Source of the DNA: DATLMR01 sp035634255
Lineage (GTDB): Bacteria > Acidobacteriota > Blastocatellia > UBA7656
NCBI GenBank assembly: GCA_035634255.1
Contig: DASQDI010000170.1
Span: 1 to 52,736 of the forward strand
Direction of reading: 5' to 3'
Length of the DNA: 52,736 bases
How positions within the stretch are numbered: the stretch's first letter is position 1; each line of letters opens with the position of its first letter. Positions 34,490 to 43,256 of this stretch are shown here, piece after piece. The notes beneath the pieces are model-generated. The model was not told the DNA's origin. It worked only from the letters and a program-made list of their open reading frames with translations, and searched no databases. A program made the translations under genes and the position numbers.

Positions 34490-35431
34490 ATGAATAACGA
34501 TAACTGGTCAAAAGCAAGTCGGCTGGGAGGCCTGCGGCGCTTCGCCGTGGCCATCACTGTACTCAATATCCTTGGCCATACGGTCTTCGGCTTCGAGCAG
34601 TCGCTTGCCCAACCTCTGTCGGCGCTCGTCACCGCCTACATCATCGAGTTGCTGCTCGAATTCATCGACGCGCGCACGACCAACCGGCCCCCGAATTACC
34701 TGGGCGGATTCCGCAACCTTGTAGATTTTCTGCTGTCGGCTCACATCACGGCCCTCGCGGTCGCCATGCTCCTTTACGCGAACGAGGCGATAGGGCCGGT
34801 TATCTTCGCCACCGCTGTAGCCATAGGGTCGAAGTGCCTCTTCAGGGTTCGCATCGGCTCGGGGAAGAGGCACTTCCTCAACCCGTCAAACTTCGGGATA
34901 ACCATGACCCTGCTGGCCTTCCCGTGGGTCGGCATCGCCCCGCCCTATCACTTCACCGAGCATCTTGAAGGCGTCGGGGACTGGGTTTTACCCGCGGTGA
35001 TAATCGTCTCCGGCACGTTCCTCAACGCGCGCTTCACGAAGAAGCTGCCGCTCATAGCAGCGTGGCTTGTGGCCTTCGTCCTTCAGGCGGGTTTGAGGAG
35101 CGTGATGTTCGACGTGTCCTTCGCCTCCGCGCTGCTGCCGATGACGGGGGTGGCGTTCATCCTCTTCACCTTCTACATGGTCACGGACCCCGCGACGACC
35201 CCGACGGGGACTAAAGCGCAAATCCTGTTCGGGGCGGCGGTGGCCGCCGCCTATGGCACTCTCCTCACCGCGCACGTCGTCTTCGGCCTCTTCTTCGGCC
35301 TGTCGATAGTCACCGCGCTGAGGGGGCTTGGAATCTATGCGAGCGAGTTCGCCGCGACCAGAAGCGGCTCGAAGGAACTGTCGAAGCCTGCGCCTCAGGT
35401 CGTCGCGGTCGCCAGGGAGGTCGAGTTATGA
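34490..35431 (+). CDS. unbU: Enediyne cassette protein UnbU (membrane protein)
   Basis: A 313-residue integral membrane protein with about eight helices. Conserved enediyne UnbU-type stretches are the first helix (VAITVLNILGHTVFGFEQS), LGGFRNLVDFLLSAHITALA, FRVRIGSGKRHFLNPSNFGI and FTFYMVTDPATTPTGT, which resembles the NqrB/RnfD flavin-linked membrane subunit fold. I chose the ATG at 34490 (GGGAG before it) because the longer in-frame reading overlaps unbV and adds a non-conserved leader. The last 4 bases overlap the start of the polyketide synthase gene (ATGA), so the two are translationally coupled. Confidence 0.92.
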   Translation: MNNDNWSKASRLGGLRRFAVAITVLNILGHTVFGFEQSLAQPLSALVTAYIIELLLEFIDARTTNRPPNYLGGFRNLVDFLLSAHITALAVAMLLYANEAIGPVIFATAVAIGSKCLFRVRIGSGKRHFLNPSNFGITMTLLAFPWVGIAPPYHFTEHLEGVGDWVLPAVIIVSGTFLNARFTKKLPLIAAWLVAFVLQAGLRSVMFDVSFASALLPMTGVAFILFTFYMVTDPATTPTGTKAQILFGAAVAAAYGTLLTAHVVFGLFFGLSIVTALRGLGIYASEFAATRSGSKELSKPAPQVVAVAREVEL

Positions 35432-38400
35432 CACCCGCCATTGCAATCGTCGGGATGGCCTGCCTCTATCCCGACGCCCATTCTCCCGTCGAGCTGTGGG
35501 AGAATGCCCTCGCCCAGAGGAGGGCATTCAGACAGATACCGCCCGAGCGGTTGCGGGTAGAGGACTATCTTTCCGAAGATCGCAATGGCACCGACTCGAT
35601 CTACCCGATTGAAGCGGCGGTGATCGAAGGCTACGAGTTTGACCGCGTCGGCTTTCGCGTCGCTGGCAGCACTTTCCGCTCGGCCGACCTGGCTCACTGG
35701 CTCGCCCTCGACATCGCCGCGAAGGCCCTGGCCGACGCCGGCTTCGACGAAGAGGACCTGCCGCGCGAGGCCACCGGGGTCGTTCTCGGGAACACGCTCA
35801 CGGGCGAGTTTTCGCGCGCCGGCATAATGCGCCTCCGGTGGCCCTACGTGCGAAGAGTTCTGGAACCCGCCCTCATAAAAAACGGCTGGTCCCAGCAGGA
35901 GCGCGAGCAATTTCTGGGAGAGCTCGAAGCCAGTTACAAAAAACCGTTCCCTGCGGTCGGCGAAGAGTCCCTCGCCGGGGGGCTGTCCAACACCATCGCC
36001 GGGCGCATCTGTAATCACTTCGACCTCAAGGGAGGCGGCTATACGGTGGATGCGGCATGCGCCTCTTCGCTCCTCGCCGTCACCACGGCCTGCTCCTCCC
36101 TCGCTTCGGGAGACCTCGACCTGGCGCTCGCGGGCGGCGTCGACCTCAGCCTCGACCCGTTCGAGCTCGTCGGCTTCGCGAAGACTTCGGCCTTGACGCC
36201 CGGAGAGATGCGCGTCTATGACTCGCGCTCCAACGGCTTCTGGCCGGGCGAAGGCTGCGGGTTCGTGGTCCTGATGCGGCACGAAGACGCGGTCGCGCAG
36301 AACAGGCAGATATACGCCCTCATCCGCGGGTGGGGCGTCTCGTCAGACGGCAAGGGCGGCATAACTCGCCCCGAGGTCGAAGGGCAGGCGCTCGCGCTCA
36401 AGCGCGCGTACCAGAGGGCGAGCTTCGGCATCGACACCGTGACCTATTTCGAGGGGCACGGCACCGGCACGAGCGTCGGCGACACGACAGAGCTGCGCGC
36501 CCTGTCGCGCGCGCGCCGCGAGGCTGCGCCCGACGCTCCCCCCGCTTTCATCAGCTCGATCAAGGCGAACATCGGCCACACGAAGGCGGCGGCGGGGATC
36601 GCGGGACTGATCAAGGCGACTATGGCGCTCCACACGCGAATCCTGCCGCCCGCCACCGCCTGCGGCGAGCCGCATCCCGAATTGACCTCCGGCTCCGCCG
36701 CCCTGCGCGTTCTTAAAGAAGGGAAGTCGTGGCCCGCAAACCTGCCCCTGCGCGCCGGCGTGAGCGCGATGGGCTTCGGGGGGATCAACACTCATATCGC
36801 GCTTGAAAAATTCTCCGCCGAAGGGCGCAAGAGTTTGAACGCGCGCGAGCGGGCCGTGATCTCCTCCGCTCAGGACTCGGAGATATTCCTGCTCGGCGCT
36901 CGCAACACGTCGGACCTACTGAAGCAGGTCGAGCACCTTCAAACGATTGCCCACAGGCTTTCGCGCGCGGAGATGTCGGACCTGGCTTCAGCGCTCGAAC
37001 GCTCGGTCAACCGCCCGAGGCTGCGCGCCGCGGTAATCGCCTCGACGCCGCTCGACCTCTCGGCCCGCCTCGAAATGTTGAAGGGGTGGCTCGACGCGGG
37101 GACGGAGTCGCAGATCAACGCGCGCGCGGGCGTCTTCCTCGGCAGGCCGACGTCCTCGCCCCGTATCGGGTACCTCTTCCCCGGACAGGGCTCGCCCGCT
37201 CACCTCAACGGCGGAGCGCTGCGCCGCCGGTTCGATTTCATTCGGCAGCTTTACCGGAAGATGAACTTCTCCGAAGAGGAGGATAGTATTTCCACGCGGG
37301 TCGCACAGCCCGCCATCATCACCGCTTCACTCGCGGGCCTGCGCGCGCTCGACAGGCTGGGCATCAGGGCGAAGGTCGCCGTCGGCCACAGCCTTGGGGA
37401 ACTGGCCGCCCTCCACTGGGCCGGGGGCTGCGATGAAGAGACCCTGCTTCGCATCGCGACCGCGCGCGGTAAGGCGATGTCGGAGCTCGGCAGCGCGACC
37501 GGGGCGATGGCCAGCATTCGCGCGGGGCGCGACGAAGTTGAATCCTTGATGAACGGGGACGCGGCCGTCATCGCCGGGTTGAACTCCCCGACCCAGACGG
37601 TCATCTCGGGCGAGTCGTCCGCAATCGCCGTGATAATCGAGCGCGCGCGGGCGAAGGGCATCGCCGCGATAAAGCTCCCCGTCTCTCACGCATTCCATTC
37701 CCCACTCGTGCAGGCCGCCGCGCCCGTTTTCGCGGACTACCTGAGCAAAGAAGAATTCCACCCTCTGCGCGGGACGGTCGTTTCGACCATCACAGGCGCG
37801 CGGCTTGAGCCGGACGCGGAATTGAAAGAGCTGCTCAACCGCCAGATAACCTCCGCCGTCCGCTTTCAGGAGGCGATCACGCTCGCGTCGGGCGAGACGG
37901 ACCTGCTGCTTGAGGTCGGGCCGGGCGAGACGCTCGCGGGCCTCGCCAGCCAGCTGACCGACGTGCCGGTAATCTCTCTGGACGCCGGCGGGCCGTCGCT
38001 TAAAGGGTTTCTGAAGGCCGCCGCCGCCGCGTTCGTGATGGGGGCGGAAGTGAACCACTCGGCCATCTTCGAGGATCGGTTCACGCGCCCGTTCTCTTTG
38101 GACTGGCAGCCGAAATTCTTCACGAATCCTTGTGAGCTTGCGCCACTCCCGTTGAACGGCCATAAGGAATCTTCGCCGGCCCTGACGCTCGAAAATCAGT
38201 ACGACTCGATTGAGGAAGAGAGCAGGCCGAGCGCCGAAGATCAGGCGAACGCACCGGCCGTCGAATCCACCTCCGCTTCGATCATCGGCCTCGTTCGACG
38301 CCTCGTCGCCGAACGCGCGGAGCTGCCGGAATCGGTGGTGAAAGAAGACAACCGCCTGCTGAGCGACCTTCATTTGAATTCGATCACCGTCACACAGATC

Positions 38401-41262
38401 GTGACCGAAGTGGCGCAGCGCATGGGGTTGCGGAGGCCCTTCTCTCCGACCGATTACGCGGACGCGACGGTGGGAGAAGTCGCGCAGGCGTTGAGCGCCC
38501 TGTCGAGCGAGGACGATTCGCCCGAGTTGATCGATGATGACAGACTGCCGACCGGCATCGATTCGTGGGTGAGGACATTCACGGTCGAGATGCGGGAGAC
38601 GCCGCTCGCCCGCGCGCCACGCTCGGGGGCGGCGGGCGAACTAAAGATCATCGCGCCTCCGGATCATCCTTTCGCGCGCCTGCTTGAGCAGAGGCGGGAA
38701 GGCTGGGCCGGGTGCTCGGCCGTGGTCGTTTGCCTCCCGCAGGAGGCCGACGAGCGACACGTCGATCTCTTACTCGAAGGCGCGGGCGCGGCGCTCGAAC
38801 AGCCCGACTCGACGAAGTTCGTTCTGGTGCAGCACGGCGGAGGCGCGGCCGCTTTCGCGAAGTCTCTGCACCTCGAAAACCCCGGCCTGACCACGTGCGT
38901 CGTTGACGTGCCGGCGCAGGCCGCGTTTGTCGACCGCGTGCTCGCGGAGATCGAGTCGGCCGCCGGGTACTCCGAAGCGCATTATGACGAAGCGGGGGTC
39001 CGGCGCGCGCCCGTCTTGAGGTTCCTCGACCTGGGCGAGCAGAGAATTGAAATGCCGCTCGGCCCATCCGACGTTCTGCTCGTGACGGGCGGGGGCAAGG
39101 GGATCACCGCGGAGTGCGCGTTGTCTATCGCGCGCGCGACTGGCGCTTCGCTCATGCTGTGCGGCCTCTCGAAAGCGGACGCCGATGAAGAGCTGTCGAT
39201 AAATCTGGCAAGGATCAAAGCCGAGGGGATTCCCTTCAAGTATTTCTCCGCCGATGTCACCGACGCCGACGCCATGCGGGCGGCGATCTCGGAGGCGGAG
39301 GCGAGCCTCGGCCCGGTCACCGGCATCATTCACGGCGCGGCGGTCAACGCCCCGCAGCTGGTCCGCTCGATGTCGCGGGAGCAATTCCTGAAGACGCTCG
39401 CGACGAAAGTTCAGGGCGCTCGCAACGTGCTCGCCGCCGTGGACACTTCGCGCCTGAAAACATTCATAGCCTTCAGCTCGATCATCGGGCGGGGCGGGCT
39501 GGCCGGAGAGTCGCATTACGCGGTCGCGAACGAGTGGCTCACGCGCCTGACGGAGGGGCTCAAACAGGAGCGCCCCGAGTGTCGGTGCATCGCGATTGAG
39601 TGGTCGGTCTGGTCGGGCGTCGGGATGGCCCAGCGGATCGGCGGGATAGACCGGCTGGTGCAGGCGGGCATCACTCCGATCACTCCGGAAGAGGGCGTCG
39701 CCATCCTCAAGCGACTGCTCACTTCTGAATTGCCTTCGGTCCCGGTCGTGGTGACGGGCCGCTACGGCGACCTGCCCACCCTGAAGGTTGAGCAGCCGGA
39801 CCTGCCGCTCCTGCGGTTCCTCGAAAACCCCCGAGCTTTCTATCCGGGCATCGAGCTAATCGCGGATTCGCACATCTCTTCGGACACGGATCAATACTTG
39901 AGCGACCACGCCTTCCAGGGCCAGAAGCTCCTGCCCGCGGTGATGGGGCTTGAGGCGATGGCTCAGGCGGCGATGGCTCTGGTGGGGGCGACCCGCCCGC
40001 CCCTGTTCGAGGACGTGAAATTCGCCCGCCCCGTCATAGTGCCGGAAGGCCAGTCACTCGTCATTCGCGTGGCGGCCCTCGTGAGGGAGACGGGGCGAGT
40101 CGAGGTGGTGTTGAGAAGCCGCGAGACCGCGTTTCAGGTCGATCACTTCCGCGCCATTTGCAGCTTCGCTCAGGACTCGTCGCGCTCCGAAGAGGCTCTG
40201 CGGCTGTTCGACGGCGAGATCCATTCGCCGCTGCTGCCCCTCGACCCGGAGCAGGACCTCTACGGCGGCATACTGTTCCACAAGGGCCGGTTCAGGAGGC
40301 TACGCGGCTACCGCCAGCTCAGGGCCAAAGAGTGCCTGGCCGAAATTTCTCAGAACGAGAACGGCCACTGGTTCGGCCGTTATCTGCCCGCGAAGCTCCT
40401 GCTCGGGGACCCGGCGGCGAGGGACACTGCCATCCACGCGATACAGGCCTGCATACCTCACGCCACGGTCCTGCCGGTCGGGGTCGACCGACTCATCACC
40501 GACGCGAAGGAGACATCCGACCTCAGGTTCGTCCACGCCTGCGAGCGCGCGCGCGAGGGGGACACCTTCACGTACGACATCGAAGTGTCCGCCGGCGATG
40601 GCGTCGTCATCGAGAAGTGGGAAGGGCTGAAGCTCAGGATAGTCAGCAACGGCGCGGCGCACGCGGCGCTCGCGGAGACTCTGGTCGGGCCTTACATCGA
40701 GCGGCGCGTAGGCGAGCTGATCCCCGGCGCTGAAGTCTCCATCGCCGTCGAGCGAGACACCGGGACGGAGCGCCACGAGCGGAGCAACCGCGCCATCCAC
40801 CGCGCGCTCGGGCAGACCATCCCGATCATAAGAAGGTTCGACGGGAAGCCCGAAGTCAAAGGCGAGTTCGGCGTGTCGGCGACCCACTGCGGGAAGCTGA
40901 CGCTCGCGATGGCCGCGCACGGGGAGCTCGCCTGCGACGTGGAGAGGGTCGTAGAGCGCCCCGTCTCCGTCTGGCGCAGCCTGCTCGGGGCGCCGCGCTT
41001 CAAGCTGGCCGAGATCATCGTGCGGGATTCGGGGGACGACCTCGACGCGGCGGCCACGCGAGTCTGGACTGCGGCTGAATGCCTTAAGAAAGCCGGCATT
41101 TCGGTGGCCGCGCCGCTCGTGCTCGCCTCCTCGACCCCGGACCGGTGGGTGCTCCTCTCTTCGGGTTCGTTCACCGTCGCCACGCACATCGGCTCCGTGC
41201 GTGGCGACGAATCGATGCTGGCGATGGCAGTTCTTTTAAGGAGGAACGATGCGATCCTTTGA
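35428..41262 (+). CDS. pksE: Enediyne iterative type I polyketide synthase (PKSE)
   Basis: A 1944-residue synthase, the standard length for the class, which builds a linear polyene from acetate/malonate units as the warhead precursor. The ketosynthase (about 1-460) has Cys211 in DAACASS, His344 in HGTGT and His384 in NIGHTK. The acyltransferase (about 575-885) has Ser655 in GHSLGE and VSHAFHS. The carrier domain has Ser985 in LHLNSI. The ketoreductase (about 1215-1450) has TGGGKGI at 1220 and Tyr1364. The dehydratase hotdog (about 1480-1700) has His1494 in DHAFQG. A built-in phosphopantetheinyl transferase (about 1730-1944) has Asp1837 and Glu1839 (CDVER) and WTAAECLKK. The KS-AT-ACP-KR-DH-PPT order is diagnostic. 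All active-site residues are intact. Confidence 0.97.
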   Translation: MTPAIAIVGMACLYPDAHSPVELWENALAQRRAFRQIPPERLRVEDYLSEDRNGTDSIYPIEAAVIEGYEFDRVGFRVAGSTFRSADLAHWLALDIAAKALADAGFDEEDLPREATGVVLGNTLTGEFSRAGIMRLRWPYVRRVLEPALIKNGWSQQEREQFLGELEASYKKPFPAVGEESLAGGLSNTIAGRICNHFDLKGGGYTVDAACASSLLAVTTACSSLASGDLDLALAGGVDLSLDPFELVGFAKTSALTPGEMRVYDSRSNGFWPGEGCGFVVLMRHEDAVAQNRQIYALIRGWGVSSDGKGGITRPEVEGQALALKRAYQRASFGIDTVTYFEGHGTGTSVGDTTELRALSRARREAAPDAPPAFISSIKANIGHTKAAAGIAGLIKATMALHTRILPPATACGEPHPELTSGSAALRVLKEGKSWPANLPLRAGVSAMGFGGINTHIALEKFSAEGRKSLNARERAVISSAQDSEIFLLGARNTSDLLKQVEHLQTIAHRLSRAEMSDLASALERSVNRPRLRAAVIASTPLDLSARLEMLKGWLDAGTESQINARAGVFLGRPTSSPRIGYLFPGQGSPAHLNGGALRRRFDFIRQLYRKMNFSEEEDSISTRVAQPAIITASLAGLRALDRLGIRAKVAVGHSLGELAALHWAGGCDEETLLRIATARGKAMSELGSATGAMASIRAGRDEVESLMNGDAAVIAGLNSPTQTVISGESSAIAVIIERARAKGIAAIKLPVSHAFHSPLVQAAAPVFADYLSKEEFHPLRGTVVSTITGARLEPDAELKELLNRQITSAVRFQEAITLASGETDLLLEVGPGETLAGLASQLTDVPVISLDAGGPSLKGFLKAAAAAFVMGAEVNHSAIFEDRFTRPFSLDWQPKFFTNPCELAPLPLNGHKESSPALTLENQYDSIEEESRPSAEDQANAPAVESTSASIIGLVRRLVAERAELPESVVKEDNRLLSDLHLNSITVTQIVTEVAQRMGLRRPFSPTDYADATVGEVAQALSALSSEDDSPELIDDDRLPTGIDSWVRTFTVEMRETPLARAPRSGAAGELKIIAPPDHPFARLLEQRREGWAGCSAVVVCLPQEADERHVDLLLEGAGAALEQPDSTKFVLVQHGGGAAAFAKSLHLENPGLTTCVVDVPAQAAFVDRVLAEIESAAGYSEAHYDEAGVRRAPVLRFLDLGEQRIEMPLGPSDVLLVTGGGKGITAECALSIARATGASLMLCGLSKADADEELSINLARIKAEGIPFKYFSADVTDADAMRAAISEAEASLGPVTGIIHGAAVNAPQLVRSMSREQFLKTLATKVQGARNVLAAVDTSRLKTFIAFSSIIGRGGLAGESHYAVANEWLTRLTEGLKQERPECRCIAIEWSVWSGVGMAQRIGGIDRLVQAGITPITPEEGVAILKRLLTSELPSVPVVVTGRYGDLPTLKVEQPDLPLLRFLENPRAFYPGIELIADSHISSDTDQYLSDHAFQGQKLLPAVMGLEAMAQAAMALVGATRPPLFEDVKFARPVIVPEGQSLVIRVAALVRETGRVEVVLRSRETAFQVDHFRAICSFAQDSSRSEEALRLFDGEIHSPLLPLDPEQDLYGGILFHKGRFRRLRGYRQLRAKECLAEISQNENGHWFGRYLPAKLLLGDPAARDTAIHAIQACIPHATVLPVGVDRLITDAKETSDLRFVHACERAREGDTFTYDIEVSAGDGVVIEKWEGLKLRIVSNGAAHAALAETLVGPYIERRVGELIPGAEVSIAVERDTGTERHERSNRAIHRALGQTIPIIRRFDGKPEVKGEFGVSATHCGKLTLAMAAHGELACDVERVVERPVSVWRSLLGAPRFKLAEIIVRDSGDDLDAAATRVWTAAECLKKAGISVAAPLVLASSTPDRWVLLSSGSFTVATHIGSVRGDESMLAMAVLLRRNDAIL

Positions 41263-41674
41263 ATACCAACACGTCGTCGGCTTCGAGGAGACGAACCTCG
41301 TGGGGAACGTCTACTACGTGAACCATGTCCGGTGGCAGGGCCGGTGCCGGGAGATGTTCCTCCGCGAGAACGCGCCCGGGGTCCTGGCCGATCTTGAGAA
41401 CGGGCTCGCGCTCGTGACGACGCGGTGCTCGTGCGACTACATCTCCGAGCTGTCTGCATTCGATCAGGTGGTGATCCGGATGCGCCTCGGCTCTCTGGTC
41501 CAGAACCGGGTTTCCATGGTCTTCGAGTACTGGAAGCGCGCGGGCTCGGGCGAGGAGCTGGTGGCCAGAGGCGAGCAGCAGATCGCATGCATGCGGCGCG
41601 AGGGGGATGGGCTGGTGCCGGTGCCGGTGCCGAAGGAGTTGCGTGAGGCGCTACTCCCGTACGCCGACGCCTGA
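41249..41674 (+). CDS. tebC: Enediyne hotdog thioesterase (TEBC)
   Basis: A 141-residue single hotdog-fold thioesterase of the SgcE10/CalE7/DynE7 group, which releases the polyene chain from PKSE. The family signature is clear: HVVGFEETNLVGNVYYVNHV followed by RWQGRCREMFLRENAPGVL, then TTRCSCDYISELSAFDQVVI and the C-terminal ARGEQQIACM. AAGGAGG precedes the ATG, which lies 14 nt inside the end of the synthase gene, so the two are translationally coupled. This completes the five-gene core (UnbL, UnbV, UnbU, PKSE, TE) in uninterrupted order. Confidence 0.95.
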   Translation: MRSFEYQHVVGFEETNLVGNVYYVNHVRWQGRCREMFLRENAPGVLADLENGLALVTTRCSCDYISELSAFDQVVIRMRLGSLVQNRVSMVFEYWKRAGSGEELVARGEQQIACMRREGDGLVPVPVPKELREALLPYADA

Positions 41675-41697
41675 CGCCCGCCCGACAGGAGAAGTTT

Positions 41698-42171
41698 ATG
41701 CCGATTGATGACGACGAGTTTCGCTCCACTTTGAGCCTTTTCGCGAGCGGCGTCACCGTAGTGACGACGTGCGACGCGGGCAGGCTGCACGGGCTGACCG
41801 TGAGCGCCTTCAGCTCGCTGTCTCTTCGCCCGCCGCTCGTGCTGATCTGCGTCAACAGTCAGAACGGCAGCCGCAAGGCCGTGGCCGACAGCAGAGTCTT
41901 CGCCGTTAATTTTCTCTCCGACCTTCAGGAGAATCTTTCGAGGCGGTTCGCCTCGAGAGCGCCCGACAAGTTCGAAGGCATCGCCTACACGAGGGGGATC
42001 GGCGACGTGCCGGTGCTCGCGGGCGCGCTCGCGAGCCTTGAGTGCCGACTGGTCCATGCCTACGAAGGGGGCGACCACACGATATTCGTGGGCGAGATAG
42101 AGAGGGTCACCCGGACGAGCGGGGAACCCCTCTTATATTACCGCGGCAGCTATGCCCGTCTGACCGCCTGA
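41698..42171 (+). CDS. Flavin reductase (HpaC/ActVB/SgcE6-like)
   Basis: A 157-residue flavin reductase-like protein that supplies reduced FMN or FAD to a partner monooxygenase. It has the N-terminal SLFASGVTVVTTCD and GLTVSAFSSLSLRPPLVLIC flavin-binding segments, then SRVFAVNFLS and the C-terminal HTIFVGEIERV and PLLYYRGSY. Homologues are common in enediyne clusters. The start is 24 nt after the thioesterase stop, with AGGAGAAG before it. Possible users are the FAD monooxygenase at 46970, though that group normally takes electrons from NAD(P)H itself, or an enzyme elsewhere. Confidence 0.9.
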   Translation: MPIDDDEFRSTLSLFASGVTVVTTCDAGRLHGLTVSAFSSLSLRPPLVLICVNSQNGSRKAVADSRVFAVNFLSDLQENLSRRFASRAPDKFEGIAYTRGIGDVPVLAGALASLECRLVHAYEGGDHTIFVGEIERVTRTSGEPLLYYRGSYARLTA

Positions 42172-42239
42172 CATCCTCACGCCACACGAGGGGCGAGCGC
42201 AGGACCTGCGCTTCACTGTTAACAGACGCTGAACAAAGG

Positions 42240-42265
42240 GCCCGGCCTTCATCAGGAGGCCGGGC
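42240..42265 (+). terminator. Hairpin after the flavin reductase gene
   Basis: A 9-bp perfect stem GCCCGGCCT (42240-42248) with AGGCCGGGC (42257-42265) encloses an 8-nt loop. No T-tract follows, so termination is uncertain. It marks the likely end of the enediyne operon before the AraC gene, and could also be an attenuation site. Confidence 0.4.
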
Positions 42266-42281
42266 TCGGGAGAGATTGATT

Positions 42282-43160
42282 ATGGATCCCAATGTTCACT
42301 CCACCGGTTCCGCGGTTCGGGCCACGACGACCGAATCATACCGCCGGGCGATTGAGCGCGTGATACTGGCTATGCGGGAGCGGCTCGACGAGCCCCTCTC
42401 CCTCCGGGACCTGGCCGAAGTCGCGATCATAAGCCCGTACCATTTCGACCGCGTGTTTCGCCAGATGACGGGGATCCCGCCCTGCCAGTTCCTCGGCGCG
42501 CTCCGGATACAGGAGGCGAAACGCCTGCTGCTGACGACGCGGCTGAGGGTCACCGACATCTGCTTCGAGGTGGGCTACAACAGCCTCGGCAGTTTCCTCA
42601 CCCGGTTCACGCAACTGGTGGGGCTCACCCCGCGCCACCTGCGCCGGCAGGCGCAGGGGCGGGAGGGCGACCTGAAACAGTTGTTCCGCTCGCTCCAGAA
42701 CGAACCGGCGGAGGTGGAGGAAGGCTGCGGCGGGATCAAGGGCGAGATATTTGCACCGGAAGAGTTCGGTGGGGTCATCTTCATCGGCCTCTTCCCCACG
42801 CCCATACCTCAGAGCAAGCCCTCCGGCTGCGCGGTGCTCACGGGGTCGGGCTCTTACTTCATTCCGGTGACCGAAGAAGGCACTCATTACGTGCTCGCCG
42901 CAGGCTTCCCGTGGACCGAAGACCCGATGGCCCACCTGATGACGGAAACCAGCGAGCTCTGCGTAGGGTCGAGCGCCGGCCCGGTCACCGTCAAAGACGG
43001 CGAGGTCAAGGGCGATATGGACATCGTGATGCGGCCTCTAAGTCTTATGGACCCGCCACTGCTCACCACGCCTCCTCTACTGCTCAACTCCTGGGAGGGA
43101 GACATCCAGGTCATGTCGGAAGCCGGCCCGCGGTACGCGACCGCGTCGGCGGGGGATTAA
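42282..43160 (+). CDS. AraC-family transcription regulator
   Basis: A 292-residue regulator with the DNA-binding domain at its N-terminus (about 25-125): two helix-turn-helix units, LSLRDLAEVAIISPYHFDRV and VTDICFEVGYNSLGSFLTRF, ending in GLTPRHLRRQ. The C-terminal 165 residues form a separate domain with FGGVIFIGLFPTPIPQSKPS and a repeated beta pattern. No effector can be named. I chose the ATG at 42282 with GGAGAG 7 nt upstream. Just downstream of the warhead cassette, it is the likeliest local regulator of the cluster. Confidence 0.88.
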   Translation: MDPNVHSTGSAVRATTTESYRRAIERVILAMRERLDEPLSLRDLAEVAIISPYHFDRVFRQMTGIPPCQFLGALRIQEAKRLLLTTRLRVTDICFEVGYNSLGSFLTRFTQLVGLTPRHLRRQAQGREGDLKQLFRSLQNEPAEVEEGCGGIKGEIFAPEEFGGVIFIGLFPTPIPQSKPSGCAVLTGSGSYFIPVTEEGTHYVLAAGFPWTEDPMAHLMTETSELCVGSSAGPVTVKDGEVKGDMDIVMRPLSLMDPPLLTTPPLLLNSWEGDIQVMSEAGPRYATASAGD

Positions 43161-43256
43161 GTGACTATGGAAAAGAGCAATCTGAGAGAAGATGTGAAAC
43201 CCCACTTGACGTAAGATGACCGCCATACAGGTCAGATCAGAAGGAGGAAATTAGAC

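Noticed and set aside
37327..38373. Minus-strand open frame inside the polyketide synthase gene
   Set aside because: It lies opposite the acyltransferase and linker, whose active-site motifs are intact on the plus strand.
42042..42281. Extending the AraC gene upstream to 42042
   Set aside because: The extension overlaps the flavin reductase gene for 130 bases, gives an Arg-rich non-conserved leader, and a good ribosome site exists at the later ATG.
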